Part shown: positions 1 to 9,678 of the stretch, piece after piece | Layout of the letters: the number at the start of each line of letters is the position of its first letter | How positions within the stretch are numbered: position 1 is the stretch's first letter | Translations under genes and position numbers: made by a program | The notes under the pieces: generated by a model | Databases searched by the model: none | What the model was told of the DNA's origin: nothing | The model's input: only the letters and a program-made list of their open reading frames with translations | Source of the DNA: Bacteroidales bacterium | GTDB lineage: Bacteria; Bacteroidota; Bacteroidia; Bacteroidales; UBA932 | Assembly (NCBI GenBank): GCA_017483985.1 | Contig: JAFUUB010000010.1 | Location: 1-9,862 of the forward strand | Reading direction: 5' to 3' | DNA length: 9,862 bases

Positions 1-1141
1 AGACGATGCGGAAGATGATCATGCCCTTCGGGATGACCGGATAGATGACCATCGAGCAGAAGACCCGGTAGTTCTCGCGCAGGTCCTTGGCCATCTTGGT
101 GGCCTGGGCGACGCCGCCCTTGATATGGACCGGGGTCACGCAGGCTTCCGCCTCGCCGATGTCGAAGCCTTGGGCCCTGAAACCCTCCTGGATGGCGTGG
201 GTGATGGCCCAGCACTTCTTGCGGAGCTCGTCGCCTTCCGGGGAATCGATGATTTCCATACGCTTGATGTTGCCGATCACCAGCGGCATCGGCAGGGACT
301 TCGCGTACATCTGGGAACGCATGTTCGCCCGCAGGTAATTGATGATGCTGTGCGGACCGGCCACGAAGCCGCCGATGGAAGCCATGCTCTTGGCAAAGGC
401 GCCGATGTACAGGTCGATCTCGTCCATCACGCCGAAGTGCTCGGAGGTACCGCGGCCGTGGGCGCCGAGCAGGCCGAAGCCGTGGGCATCGTCGATCAGG
501 ATGCGGAACTTGTATTTCTTCTTGAGTTCCACGATCTTGTCCAGCTTGCCGAGGGCGCCGGTCATGCCGTAGACGCCTTCGGTGATCAGCAGGACGCCGC
601 CACCGTTCTCATCCGCCTCGGCACAGGCCTTGGCGAGGACCTTTTCGCAGTCAGCGATGTTGTTGTGGCGGTATTTGTACTTGCTGCCGATGTGCAGGCG
701 GATACCGTCCAGCAGGCAGGCGTGGCATTCGGCGTCATAGACGATCACGTCGTGACGGGCGGTCAGCGCATCGATCGTCGAGACGATGCCCTGGTAGCCG
801 AAGTTGAAGAGGAAGGCATCCTCCTTCTTCTCGAAATCCGCGAAGATCTTCTCGAGTTTCTCGTGATAGCGGGTATGTCCTGACATCATGCGGGCACCCA
901 TCGGATAGGCCAGGCCCCAGTCGGCGGCTCCCTGGGCATCCGCCTTGCGGACCTCCGGATGATTGGCCAGGCCAAGATAGTTGTTAAGGCTCCAGTTGAG
1001 GACCGGGATGCCGTTGAAGATCATGTGCGGTCCCAGCTCGCCTTCCAGGCGCGGGTACATGTAATAGCCGAAACCCTGCTCGAAATACTGCCCGATCGGG
1101 CCGCCGGAATCTCTTTCGATCCGATCAAAAATGTCTAACAT
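1..1141 (-). CDS. Alpha-oxoamine synthase family PLP enzyme (serine palmitoyltransferase / AONS / KBL-like), 3' end cut by window
   Basis: Reading the minus strand from ATG at 1141 gives 380 complete codons with no stop; the C-terminus, probably 15-40 residues by family length, lies beyond base 1. The protein is a fold-type I PLP enzyme of the BioF/Kbl/Spt family, which condenses an amino acid with an acyl-CoA and releases CO2. Visible landmarks are the early substrate-loop motif NNYLGLANHP (53-62), a PLP-stacking His at H140 (ECHACLLDG), the D-x-x-H pair D217/H220 in IDDAHGFG, and the Schiff-base lysine K251 in FAKSMASIGG. The sequence resembles a Bacteroidetes paralogue often labelled 8-amino-7-oxononanoate synthase or glycine C-acetyltransferase. 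It does not closely resemble the sphingolipid Spt I recall from Bacteroides, so the substrate is uncertain. It starts 41 bases after the gyrB stop on the same strand with no clear promoter between, so co-transcription is possible. The family is sure; the exact reaction is not. Confidence 0.87.
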   Translation of the reverse strand, partial: MLDIFDRIERDSGGPIGQYFEQGFGYYMYPRLEGELGPHMIFNGIPVLNWSLNNYLGLANHPEVRKADAQGAADWGLAYPMGARMMSGHTRYHEKLEKIFADFEKKEDAFLFNFGYQGIVSTIDALTARHDVIVYDAECHACLLDGIRLHIGSKYKYRHNNIADCEKVLAKACAEADENGGGVLLITEGVYGMTGALGKLDKIVELKKKYKFRILIDDAHGFGLLGAHGRGTSEHFGVMDEIDLYIGAFAKSMASIGGFVAGPHSIINYLRANMRSQMYAKSLPMPLVIGNIKRMEIIDSPEGDELRKKCWAITHAIQEGFRAQGFDIGEAEACVTPVHIKGGVAQATKMAKDLRENYRVFCSMVIYPVIPKGMIIFRIV

Positions 1142-1182
1142 CGCTTTTGTATTAAAGACGTTTCAAATTAATTTCCAATAGC

Positions 1183-3283
<2,101 letters not shown>

Positions 3284-3297
3284 TTTTCAGCCGGCAA

Positions 3298-5040
3298 TTA
3301 CAGGGTGAAAATCACCCCTCCCATCAAGCGGATTCCGCTCTCCGGATACAGGGGGTGACGCTGGATATTCTGGTTCAGCAGATTCCCCGCCTGCAGCCAG
3401 ACAGAAAGCTGGCGCGTCAAGGCGAATTCGCCCTGGAGACCGAGGTTCACGAAGGCCGGGATCGTGACGTCCTGCACCGTCCCATAGGTCGCGGTCGGAG
3501 CCTTTCCGGCCCGCTTGAGGGCACCGTCGGCCGTGATGCCGGCCCGGATGCGGTCCCGCCAGTTGTAGCTGACCGCCAGTTTTCCGGTGGAGGCCGGCGG
3601 GAAACCGAAGGAGAAATCCCGGATGTCCGGCTTGCCGTACCGGAAAGCGCCGCTGACCGTCACCGGACGGGCGTCGTAGGTAAAGTTTCCCTCGGCGAAG
3701 AACAGGTTGTAGTCCGCATAAGAGACGGCGGGAAGCCAGGCCCAGTCGGTGGTCACCCCCTCGCCGAAATAGCCGAGCGCCCAGGCCACATGGCAGAGGG
3801 CATCCAGCATCCCGTTGCGGACGAAGGCATAGCCGGCGCCGAAGTCGTACCGGAACTTGGCGGCGATGTTGCCCTGCAGGCCCAGTTTGATCCGGAATCG
3901 GTTGACGGTATTGTCGGTCATCGGATAGAGGTTGTGCCCGAACGTAGGATCAAAGAAGGGGTTCGCTTCCTTCAGTTCGAAATAGGAAGGAATGTTGTCT
4001 CCGCCCGTCGTAAGCGCATAAAGATTCAGCCGATCCGTGATGGCCTCATAGCCAATCTGCACATCCGGATAAATCATGGAAGACTTCTTCGCGCCCAGTT
4101 CCTGCTCCATCCAGACTTCCTCGGAATGGAAGGTCTTCGACAGGCGGGCACCGGCGGAGATCCGCCAGCGGTCGTAGTACCAGACATACTTCGGCGTCAC
4201 GTACATCGAACCCGTCTGGGAGTTGAACAGGCCGTTGTACCCATTCATGTCCATGTGCACGTCGAACAGGATCGACGCCTTGTCGTTCAGCACCGGACCG
4301 AGGGTGGCATCAAAGCCGAAAGAGTTAATATTCAGTGCATCGCGAAGGGACGATAACTGCCGTCCTCCCAGGAAGGAGAGGGCCGCATCGTAGTGGAAGA
4401 ACTCGTCCTCCGTGCGGAGGCTGCGGATGCGGGCCTTGAGGCTGAGCGCATTCAGGCCGGACTTCTCATCCTGCCAGGCCACCGGGACATCCGTCTCCTT
4501 CGTATGGATACCCCGGTAACCGACATCGAAGGTGACCGCGCCGCCCTCATAGTCATAGCGGCCGTCCACCCCGGCGCGGGTCTTCATTTCATAGCCCGTA
4601 AAATCCCGTTTCCAGTCGCCGAGCCGAACCTTGTATTTCCCGATATACGAATAATGATTCGCATAAACATTCAGGTGGAAGGGACCCGTCAATTCCGGTG
4701 AATAGACCATGTCCACCACCGGGTGCAGCGGATAGCCGGCACCGAGCTTGAGGTACAGTTTCCGGCCCCGGTAGGCATCCGGCTCCGGCCGGGCGTCCAT
4801 CAGGTAGGGGTTGAAGGTATAGGCTCCCTTGTAGGGGGTATCGAAGACCGAATAATCGAATTCCAGGTCAAAGCGCAGGAGGCTGTCCGGAACGGCCATG
4901 TCGATCACCGGCTTGGCCACTTCCATGACCTTGCCTTCGAACTGGTTGGTCACTTCGACGGTCGGATTGAGGTTCTGGGCCCCGGCCGCCCATGCGGTCC
5001 CCATGACCGCTGCGCAAATCAGGATGTATCTCTTCTTCAT
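3298..5040 (-). CDS. TonB-receptor-like outer-membrane beta-barrel protein without plug domain
   Basis: A 580-residue exported protein. It begins with a signal peptide (MKKR, hydrophobic core, AGA then Q22) without a lipobox cysteine. The mature N-terminus, about residues 25-85, carries an ordered block (NPTVEVTNQFEG, VPDSLLRFDLEFDYSVFDTPYKG, FNPYL). The rest alternates short amphipathic, Tyr/Phe/Gly-rich segments with turns, as in an outer-membrane barrel. The C-terminus (GNLLNQNIQRHPLYP to GGVIFTL) resembles the last strands of TonB-dependent receptors, including a terminal hydrophobic beta-signal. No plug domain or TonB box is recognisable and the length is well below the usual 700-1,000 residues, so gated TonB-dependent import is doubtful. 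It starts 3 bases after the stop of the TPR gene, so the two are almost certainly co-transcribed. Substrate and function are unknown; a porin-like channel or an anchor for the TPR partner are the main options. Confidence 0.82.
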   Translation of the reverse strand: MKKRYILICAAVMGTAWAAGAQNLNPTVEVTNQFEGKVMEVAKPVIDMAVPDSLLRFDLEFDYSVFDTPYKGAYTFNPYLMDARPEPDAYRGRKLYLKLGAGYPLHPVVDMVYSPELTGPFHLNVYANHYSYIGKYKVRLGDWKRDFTGYEMKTRAGVDGRYDYEGGAVTFDVGYRGIHTKETDVPVAWQDEKSGLNALSLKARIRSLRTEDEFFHYDAALSFLGGRQLSSLRDALNINSFGFDATLGPVLNDKASILFDVHMDMNGYNGLFNSQTGSMYVTPKYVWYYDRWRISAGARLSKTFHSEEVWMEQELGAKKSSMIYPDVQIGYEAITDRLNLYALTTGGDNIPSYFELKEANPFFDPTFGHNLYPMTDNTVNRFRIKLGLQGNIAAKFRYDFGAGYAFVRNGMLDALCHVAWALGYFGEGVTTDWAWLPAVSYADYNLFFAEGNFTYDARPVTVSGAFRYGKPDIRDFSFGFPPASTGKLAVSYNWRDRIRAGITADGALKRAGKAPTATYGTVQDVTIPAFVNLGLQGEFALTRQLSVWLQAGNLLNQNIQRHPLYPESGIRLMGGVIFTL

Positions 5041-5043
5041 GGC

Positions 5044-8001
5044 TTACTTGTTCATTGCGGAAAGTTTCTTCAGGCGCATCTGCACATTGTCGAGGATCTC
5101 ATCCTCCTTGTTGGAGTAGCCGTCCCGGATGCTCTCGAAGGTCGCCCGGGCCTGGCGCCACTCTTCCTGTTCGACATAGGAGTCGCCCAGCAGGAGGAAG
5201 GACTTGGCCAGCCAGTAGGTCTGGTCGCCGGCCTTCTCGGAGAAATCAAAGACCTGGTTCTGGACGTTGGTGAACAGGCCCTGGTCGTAGCTGTCCTGGA
5301 TCTTCAGGTAGCAGGCTTCGGCGCCTTCCGCGGTCGACGGCTGCTTGGCCAGGCGGTCCAGGATGCCGAAGGCCAGGTCGCGCTGGTTGGAGGCCAGGTA
5401 GGATTTGGCCTTGATGTATTCCGCCTCGCGTTTCTCATCGGCCGAGCTGTCGGTATCCAGCAGGACCCGGTCGGCGAACTGGACGGCCTGCTGCGCATCG
5501 CGGGCGCCATAGGCCGAACGCATCAGGCCGACGGCCGATACGTGGCGGTTGCTCTCGATCCGCGCCACCTCGCCGAGGTAGCGGTAGCCTTCCAGGGCGT
5601 CGGTGTAGCGTTCCATGCCGTAAGACAGGTTCGCATACTGGAGGGCGGACATTTCCAGGTAGTTGCCCTCTCCCCTTTCGATGACTTTCTTGTAATTGTC
5701 ACAAGCCTGGTCCTTCATGCCGAGCTGGCGGTAGCATTCGGCGATGTAGAAATCCGCCGTCGGCACGGACTCCCCGGCCGGATACTGTTTCTCATAGGCC
5801 TGGAGCGAGGTCAGGGCCTTCTGGTAGTTGCCCGCCAGGAAGACCTGTTCGGCGCCGTTGAAGAGGATCTGGCCGCGCTCGGCATCCGTACGGGCCGGCG
5901 ATTTGCCGATTCCCTCGACATAGGCGAGGTAGGCCTCCGGTTCCTGCTTGGACTGGTAGATGGATTCGATGGCCAGCAGGGCATCGTCCGCATAGCCGCT
6001 GTCCGGCAGTTTCTCGACGACCTGCTTGTAATACGTCAGGGCCTCGTCGTACTTGGAACGGTTGCGGGAGATCATGCCGAGCTCGATGAGCGAACGGGCG
6101 ATCAGGCTGCTGTCCTTGCCGGTGCGGACCAGTCCCTGGAAGAGTTCGAGGGCCCGGTCGGGCTGGTTCCCGGCGACATAGGTACGGCCGAGTTCATATA
6201 GGGCATCGCCCCGGAACGGTGCATCTTCGGAGGCCTTGCGGGCCCGCGAGAGCATGGTGATCTTCTTGTCCGCCTGTCCGGAAAGGCCGTAGGCCAGACC
6301 GGCCTGGTAGACCGGATAGACGTCGTCCGGATCGTCATAGGCATCCAGGGCGGCGGTATAGCCCTTGACTGCGTCGGCATATTTCTTCTGCAGGAAGGCG
6401 CAGTCGGCCGAGCGGACCATCGCATCCTTGCGGTACAGGGCTTTCTCATCGGCCATATAGTCGCCGAACCATTTGGCTGCCATGTCATAGTCCCCTTCCT
6501 GGAAATAGGTATAGGCGATGTTGTACGGCAGGAGCCGGCCCTCCTCGCGCTGGTCCAACGCCGAAAGGTTGTACAGGTCGTTGTACGTGGAGCGAGCCTG
6601 GCCGTAATTGCCGTCCCGGTAATAGGATTCGGCCAGCCAGTAGCGGCTCAGCTGGTTGAAGCCCGAGTGGCGGTCGGAATAATAGGCCGCCGCCTTCAGG
6701 CAGGGCACCGCGTTGCGCCAGGAACCGTTGCGGATCAGCTGGTTGGCACGCAGGTAATTGGCTTTCATGTAGTTGGCACGCTGGTCGACATCCAGTTCCT
6801 CGATGTTGTCGTAGGCGGCGACGGCGGCGGCGTAGTCATGGTTGTGAAGGGCGGCCAGGGCCATGTAGCTGTAGATCCGCTCTCCCCGGTCGGCATTCGG
6901 GAACCGCTTCATGTATTCGTCGAACGGGCCGGAGTTGTTGTTCAGGTCGAAGCTGAGCTTGGCATAGTTGAAATAGGCGTCCTCCTGGATCTGCGGATTC
7001 CATTTCTGGTCGGAGGCCGCCTTGAAGGCATCCAGGGCCGCGACCTTGTTCTTGGTCTGGATGTAGCTGTAGCCCAGCTGGTAATTGGCGATCTGGCCGA
7101 GGCTGTCCGTGCGCTCGGGCATCAGGGAGTAATTCTCGATGGCCCCGGCATAGTCCTGCGTCGCATAGAGCAGCGAACCGGCATAGAAATAATCGCCGCG
7201 GTCGCGGGGCGCGGCATCCTTGATGCCGTCGTAGTATTTCTTGGCCTCGGAGGCATTTCCCTGGATCAGATAGGCTTCGGAGATGATGCGGGCCAGGTGC
7301 GGCTTGCGTTCCTCGGGGACTTTGCCGTACATGTCGGAGGCGTGGGATGTGACGTATCTATAGTCCTTCATCATGAAGCGGCACTCCATGATATAATAGT
7401 TGGACAGTTCCGTGAAGCGCGGATCCGTCACGCTCTGCTCGAACCATTTCAGGGCCTGCGGGAAGTCCTCGCGGGCATACCAGATATAGCCGGTGGTATA
7501 GCGGGAAGGGGCCGTATAGTTGTTCAGGGGCATGGCCACAACCTGGCCGAAGCCGTGCAGGGCGCCATCCTGGTCGTTGTCCATGAACTGGGCATAGGAG
7601 CGTTTGAACAGGAACTCCGCCCGGTCGCCTTGCGGGACATCGCTCTCGGACACATCCCCGAAAGCCCGGCGGGCGGCGGTGTAGTCTTCTGCATCGAAGC
7701 AGTTCAGGCCGTGCTGGTACTGGATCTGGGGGACAAGGCCGGAATAGGGCCAGACCGCCAGGTATTGCTCACGCTCGGCCGTATAGTCGGATTTCAGTTT
7801 TTCAGCGCAGAGGAGCGCATAGCCCTGCGAGATGGCATCATTCCCCTTCGTGGCGGAGAAAAGCGCCCGGGCCTCGCCGTAAAGGCCTTTTTGATAGAGC
7901 TCCATCGCGCGGTCGAAGTCCGCGGGTCTCACCTGGGCTACGGCCGTGCCCGCAGCGAGAAGGATGGCGGTCAGCGCCGCCGTTATCGGTTTTCTGTACA
8001 T
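5044..8001 (-). CDS. Large exported tetratricopeptide-repeat (TPR) solenoid protein
   Basis: A 985-residue protein with an N-terminal signal peptide (MYRKPITAAL..., predicted cleavage after AVA22) and no lipobox cysteine, so it is probably periplasmic. Almost the whole mature part is TPR-type helical repeats with the Y-x3-G-x-Y-x2-A-x3-F pattern. Clear examples lie near residues 28-60, 97-128, 168-200, 270-300, 303-335, 495-520, 600-630 and 935-965. Many read like the repeats of CpoB/YbgF and BamD, which work at the inner face of the outer membrane. No enzymatic domain is visible. The C-terminus is Lys-rich (RLKKLSAMNK). ATG 8001 is the only start that keeps the signal peptide, and a promoter lies 60-95 bases upstream. 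The gene heads a two-gene operon with the barrel gene, so a scaffold or assembly role for that barrel is the natural inference. I recognise the family but not a named gene. Confidence 0.85.
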   Translation of the reverse strand: MYRKPITAALTAILLAAGTAVAQVRPADFDRAMELYQKGLYGEARALFSATKGNDAISQGYALLCAEKLKSDYTAEREQYLAVWPYSGLVPQIQYQHGLNCFDAEDYTAARRAFGDVSESDVPQGDRAEFLFKRSYAQFMDNDQDGALHGFGQVVAMPLNNYTAPSRYTTGYIWYAREDFPQALKWFEQSVTDPRFTELSNYYIMECRFMMKDYRYVTSHASDMYGKVPEERKPHLARIISEAYLIQGNASEAKKYYDGIKDAAPRDRGDYFYAGSLLYATQDYAGAIENYSLMPERTDSLGQIANYQLGYSYIQTKNKVAALDAFKAASDQKWNPQIQEDAYFNYAKLSFDLNNNSGPFDEYMKRFPNADRGERIYSYMALAALHNHDYAAAVAAYDNIEELDVDQRANYMKANYLRANQLIRNGSWRNAVPCLKAAAYYSDRHSGFNQLSRYWLAESYYRDGNYGQARSTYNDLYNLSALDQREEGRLLPYNIAYTYFQEGDYDMAAKWFGDYMADEKALYRKDAMVRSADCAFLQKKYADAVKGYTAALDAYDDPDDVYPVYQAGLAYGLSGQADKKITMLSRARKASEDAPFRGDALYELGRTYVAGNQPDRALELFQGLVRTGKDSSLIARSLIELGMISRNRSKYDEALTYYKQVVEKLPDSGYADDALLAIESIYQSKQEPEAYLAYVEGIGKSPARTDAERGQILFNGAEQVFLAGNYQKALTSLQAYEKQYPAGESVPTADFYIAECYRQLGMKDQACDNYKKVIERGEGNYLEMSALQYANLSYGMERYTDALEGYRYLGEVARIESNRHVSAVGLMRSAYGARDAQQAVQFADRVLLDTDSSADEKREAEYIKAKSYLASNQRDLAFGILDRLAKQPSTAEGAEACYLKIQDSYDQGLFTNVQNQVFDFSEKAGDQTYWLAKSFLLLGDSYVEQEEWRQARATFESIRDGYSNKEDEILDNVQMRLKKLSAMNK

Positions 8002-8023
8002 ATCAAGTGGTTTCTGCCGCGTT

Positions 8024-8043
8024 TTTCCGCCACAGGGGCGAAA
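8024..8043 (-). promoter_or_regulatory. Small hairpin in the leader of the TPR gene
   Basis: In the TPR-gene leader (minus strand) TTTCGCC and GGCGGAAA pair as CGCC/GGCG plus AAA/TTT with one bulged base and a five-base loop. There is no T tract after it, so it is not a terminator. It may be chance in GC-rich DNA. Confidence 0.2.
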
Positions 8044-8056
8044 GATGCAGGCACAA

Positions 8057-8091
8057 TTTTGACAAAAATACGGAATTTTCCTTTATATTTG
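8057..8091 (+). promoter_or_regulatory. Bacteroidetes-type promoter of ftsE
   Basis: TATATTTG at 8084-8091 matches TAnnTTTG exactly. TTTTG at 8057-8061 can act as the -33 box, with a 22-base spacer. The expected start is near 8095, giving a leader of about 37 bases before ATG 8132. It shares its DNA with the divergent promoter of the TPR operon. Confidence 0.65.
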
Positions 8092-8096
8092 TCCAA
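8063..8096 (-). promoter_or_regulatory. Bacteroidetes-type promoter of the TPR/barrel operon
   Basis: The minus strand has TATTTTTG (8070-8063), an exact TAnnTTTG match, with a TTGG -33-like box at 8096-8093 and a 22-base spacer. The predicted start near 8059 would leave a leader of about 58 bases before the ATG at 8001. It faces and overlaps the ftsE promoter almost completely. Confidence 0.62.
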
Positions 8097-8098
8097 CC

Positions 8099-8117
8099 GG
8101 CGCTCAATAATTGCGCC
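8099..8117 (+). promoter_or_regulatory. Short inverted repeat in the ftsE leader
   Basis: GGCGC (8099-8103) and GCGCC (8113-8117) form a perfect 5-bp stem around a 9-base loop, at or just after the predicted ftsE transcription start and 15 bases before the ATG. It could be an operator or a leader hairpin. The small size allows a chance origin. Confidence 0.25.
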
Positions 8118-8131
8118 AAACATTTCGGAAC

Positions 8132-8842
8132 ATGGAAAACACCGCGCCCGTCATCTCTTTCAAAAACGCCGACATCCTGAACGGCGAAGCGACCGTCATC
8201 TACGGCCTGGACATGGAAGTACGTCCCGGCGACTTTGTCTACATCGTCGGCAAGGTCGGCACCGGAAAGACCTCCATCATCCGGACCATGATCGCTGAAA
8301 ACGCGTTGGAGAAAGGTTCCGGCGAGGTCTGCGGTTTCGCCTTGAACGGCATCCGGGACAAGGACATCCCCTACCTCCGCCGCAAGCTGGGCGTCGTGTT
8401 CCAGGACTTCCAGCTGCTGATGGACCGCAGCGTCGAGGACAACCTGGGCTTCGTGCTGCGGGCCACCGGATGGAAAGACCGGGAGGCCATCGCCAAGCGG
8501 ATCAAGGAAGTGCTGGATGACGTCGGCATGGGCAGCAAGGCCCACAAGATGCCCCATCAGCTCTCCGGCGGCGAGCAGCAGCGCATCGCCATCGCCCGCG
8601 CCCTCCTGAACAAGCCCCAGGTCATCATCGCCGACGAGCCGACCGGCAACCTCGACGGCGAGACCGCCGACGGCATCATGCGCCTGCTGCGCGGGATCAA
8701 TGCCGAAGGCACCGCCGTCGTCATGGTCACCCACAACCGCGCCATCTTCGAGAAATATCCCGGCCGCACCTTCGTCTGCAAGGACGAATCCTGCACCGAA
8801 CAGGCGGACGACGAGCCCATCGACCTGGCCCTGACGATCTAA
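8132..8842 (+). CDS. ftsE: Cell-division ABC transporter ATP-binding protein FtsE
   Basis: A 236-residue ABC ATPase that with the membrane protein FtsX controls septal peptidoglycan hydrolysis during division. All ABC motifs are present: Walker A GKVGTGKTS (40-48, K46), Q-loop Q91 in VVFQDFQLL, signature LSGGEQQRIAIARALL (144-159), Walker B VIIADEP with catalytic E169, D-loop GNLD, and H-loop H201 in MVTHN. The strings FQDFQLLMDRSVEDNL and ATGWKD, and the C-terminal PGRTFVCKD, match FtsE of Bacteroidetes rather than LolD or MacB. The frame runs upstream to a TTG at 8111, but ATG 8132 places the protein start (MENTAPVISF) where the family begins. No ftsX is in the window; the next gene, nth, starts 56 bases on. 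In this phylum ftsE and ftsX are often apart, so this is not necessarily a loss. Confidence 0.93.
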   Translation: MENTAPVISFKNADILNGEATVIYGLDMEVRPGDFVYIVGKVGTGKTSIIRTMIAENALEKGSGEVCGFALNGIRDKDIPYLRRKLGVVFQDFQLLMDRSVEDNLGFVLRATGWKDREAIAKRIKEVLDDVGMGSKAHKMPHQLSGGEQQRIAIARALLNKPQVIIADEPTGNLDGETADGIMRLLRGINAEGTAVVMVTHNRAIFEKYPGRTFVCKDESCTEQADDEPIDLALTI

Positions 8843-8866
8843 GGCCTTGACGTCACACGGGCCTTT
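8841..8866 (+). terminator. Possible weak terminator after ftsE
   Basis: AAGGCC (8841-8846, overlapping the stop codon) pairs with GGCCTT (8860-8865) around a 13-base loop that itself contains the palindrome TGACGTCA (8848-8855). The T run after it is short and broken, so termination is likely partial and ftsE transcripts may continue into nth. Confidence 0.3.
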
Positions 8867-8898
8867 GATCCTTTCCGGGAGTAAAATTTACTATAGGT

Positions 8899-9552
8899 AT
8901 GAGAAAAAAAGAACGGTTTGCATCGATTGTCGGATGGTTCGAGGAGAACGTTCCCCTCGCCGCCACCGAACTCCATTATACGAACCCCTTCCAGCTGCTC
9001 GTCGCCGTCATCCTCTCCGCCCAATGCACCGATCGGCGCGTCAACCTCGTCACCCCGCCCCTCTTCGAGCGCTTTCCGACGCCTGAGCTGTTGGCCGCCG
9101 CTTCCTTCGACGACGTCTGGCCCTATGTCCGCAGCGTCTCCTATCCCAACGCCAAGACCCGGCACCTCATCGCCATGGCCCAGAAACTCCTGGCCGACTT
9201 CGGCGGAGAAGTGCCCTCCGACATCGACGCCCTCATGACCCTGCCCGGCGTGGGCCGCAAGACCGCCAACGTCATCGCCTCCGTCGTCTACGACAAGCCC
9301 GTCATCGCCGTCGACACCCACGTCTTCCGCGTCTCGCACCGCCTCGGCCTCTCCGACGGCAAGACTCCCTTCGCCGTCGAACAGGACCTCGAGCGGTACA
9401 TCCCCGTCGACCTTCGCGCCCGCTCCCACCACTGGCTCATCCTCCACGGCCGCTACACCTGCACCGCCCGCGCCCCCAAATGCGCCTCCTGCGGCCTCGC
9501 CGACTGGTGCCGCGACTACCTCCGCCGCCAGCACACCCCGCTCGCCGAATAG
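8899..9552 (+). CDS. nth: Endonuclease III (DNA glycosylase / AP lyase)
   Basis: A 217-residue base-excision repair enzyme that removes oxidised pyrimidines and nicks abasic sites. The helix-hairpin-helix LPGVGRKTANV (115-125) supplies the catalytic lysine K121, followed by the catalytic aspartate D139 in AVDTHVFRV. The 4Fe-4S cluster ligands C188-x6-C195-x2-C198-x5-C204 are intact. These residues are each one position from their E. coli Nth counterparts (K120, D138, C187/194/197/203), and the length is normal for the family. ATG 8899 is the first start and fits the family N-terminus. An 11-base palindrome GTAAAATTTAC (8881-8891) lies just upstream, and there is no convincing promoter in the 56-base gap, so transcription with ftsE is plausible. 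The last four codons (L-A-E-stop) are also the first part of the 18-base tandem repeat that follows. Confidence 0.95.
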   Translation: MRKKERFASIVGWFEENVPLAATELHYTNPFQLLVAVILSAQCTDRRVNLVTPPLFERFPTPELLAAASFDDVWPYVRSVSYPNAKTRHLIAMAQKLLADFGGEVPSDIDALMTLPGVGRKTANVIASVVYDKPVIAVDTHVFRVSHRLGLSDGKTPFAVEQDLERYIPVDLRARSHHWLILHGRYTCTARAPKCASCGLADWCRDYLRRQHTPLAE

Positions 9553-9648
9553 GTCCCGCTCGCAGCATAGATTTCACTCGCCAAATAGGTCCCGTTCGCC
9601 GCATAGATTCCACTCACCGAATAGGTTCCGCTCGCAGCATAGATTCCA
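9541..9648 (+). repeat. Six tandem 18-base units (three 36-base A/B pairs) beginning in the nth 3' end
   Basis: Six head-to-tail 18-base units start at 9541, 9559, 9577, 9595, 9613 and 9631. They alternate between type A (CTCGCCGAATAGGTCCCG-like) and type B (CTCGCAGCATAGATTCCA-like), so three 36-base pairs fill 108 bases. Unit 1 contains the last three sense codons and the stop of nth. Because 18 is a multiple of three, every unit repeats TAG in the nth frame, at 9550, 9568, 9586, 9604, 9622 and 9640. There are no spacers, so this is not a CRISPR array. A seventh partial start (CTCA) follows at 9649. Confidence 0.9.
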
Positions 9649-9678
9649 CTCAAGACTGAAAATGGGTGGTGCATAATT

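Noticed and set aside
1142..1182. Promoter for the oxoamine synthase gene in the gap after gyrB
   Set aside because: TTAATTTG is one mismatch from TAnnTTTG, but no -33 box lies at a proper distance, so the call is not supported.
8111..8131. TTG 8111 as the ftsE start
   Set aside because: It adds seven residues not expected for FtsE and falls in the small leader inverted repeat; ATG 8132 fits the family.
8003..8734. 243-codon minus-strand frame opposite ftsE, and a 231-codon frame opposite nth (8839-9534)
   Set aside because: Both are low-complexity Gly/Val/Asp/Ala shadows of genes with clear motifs on the plus strand.
8864..8898. Own promoter for nth
   Set aside because: A TTTG at 8864-8867 could be a -33 box, but no TAnnTTTG-like -7 box follows at the needed spacing.
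9541..9648. CRISPR array
   Set aside because: The units are contiguous, only 18 bases long, differ from each other and have no spacers; no cas genes are nearby.
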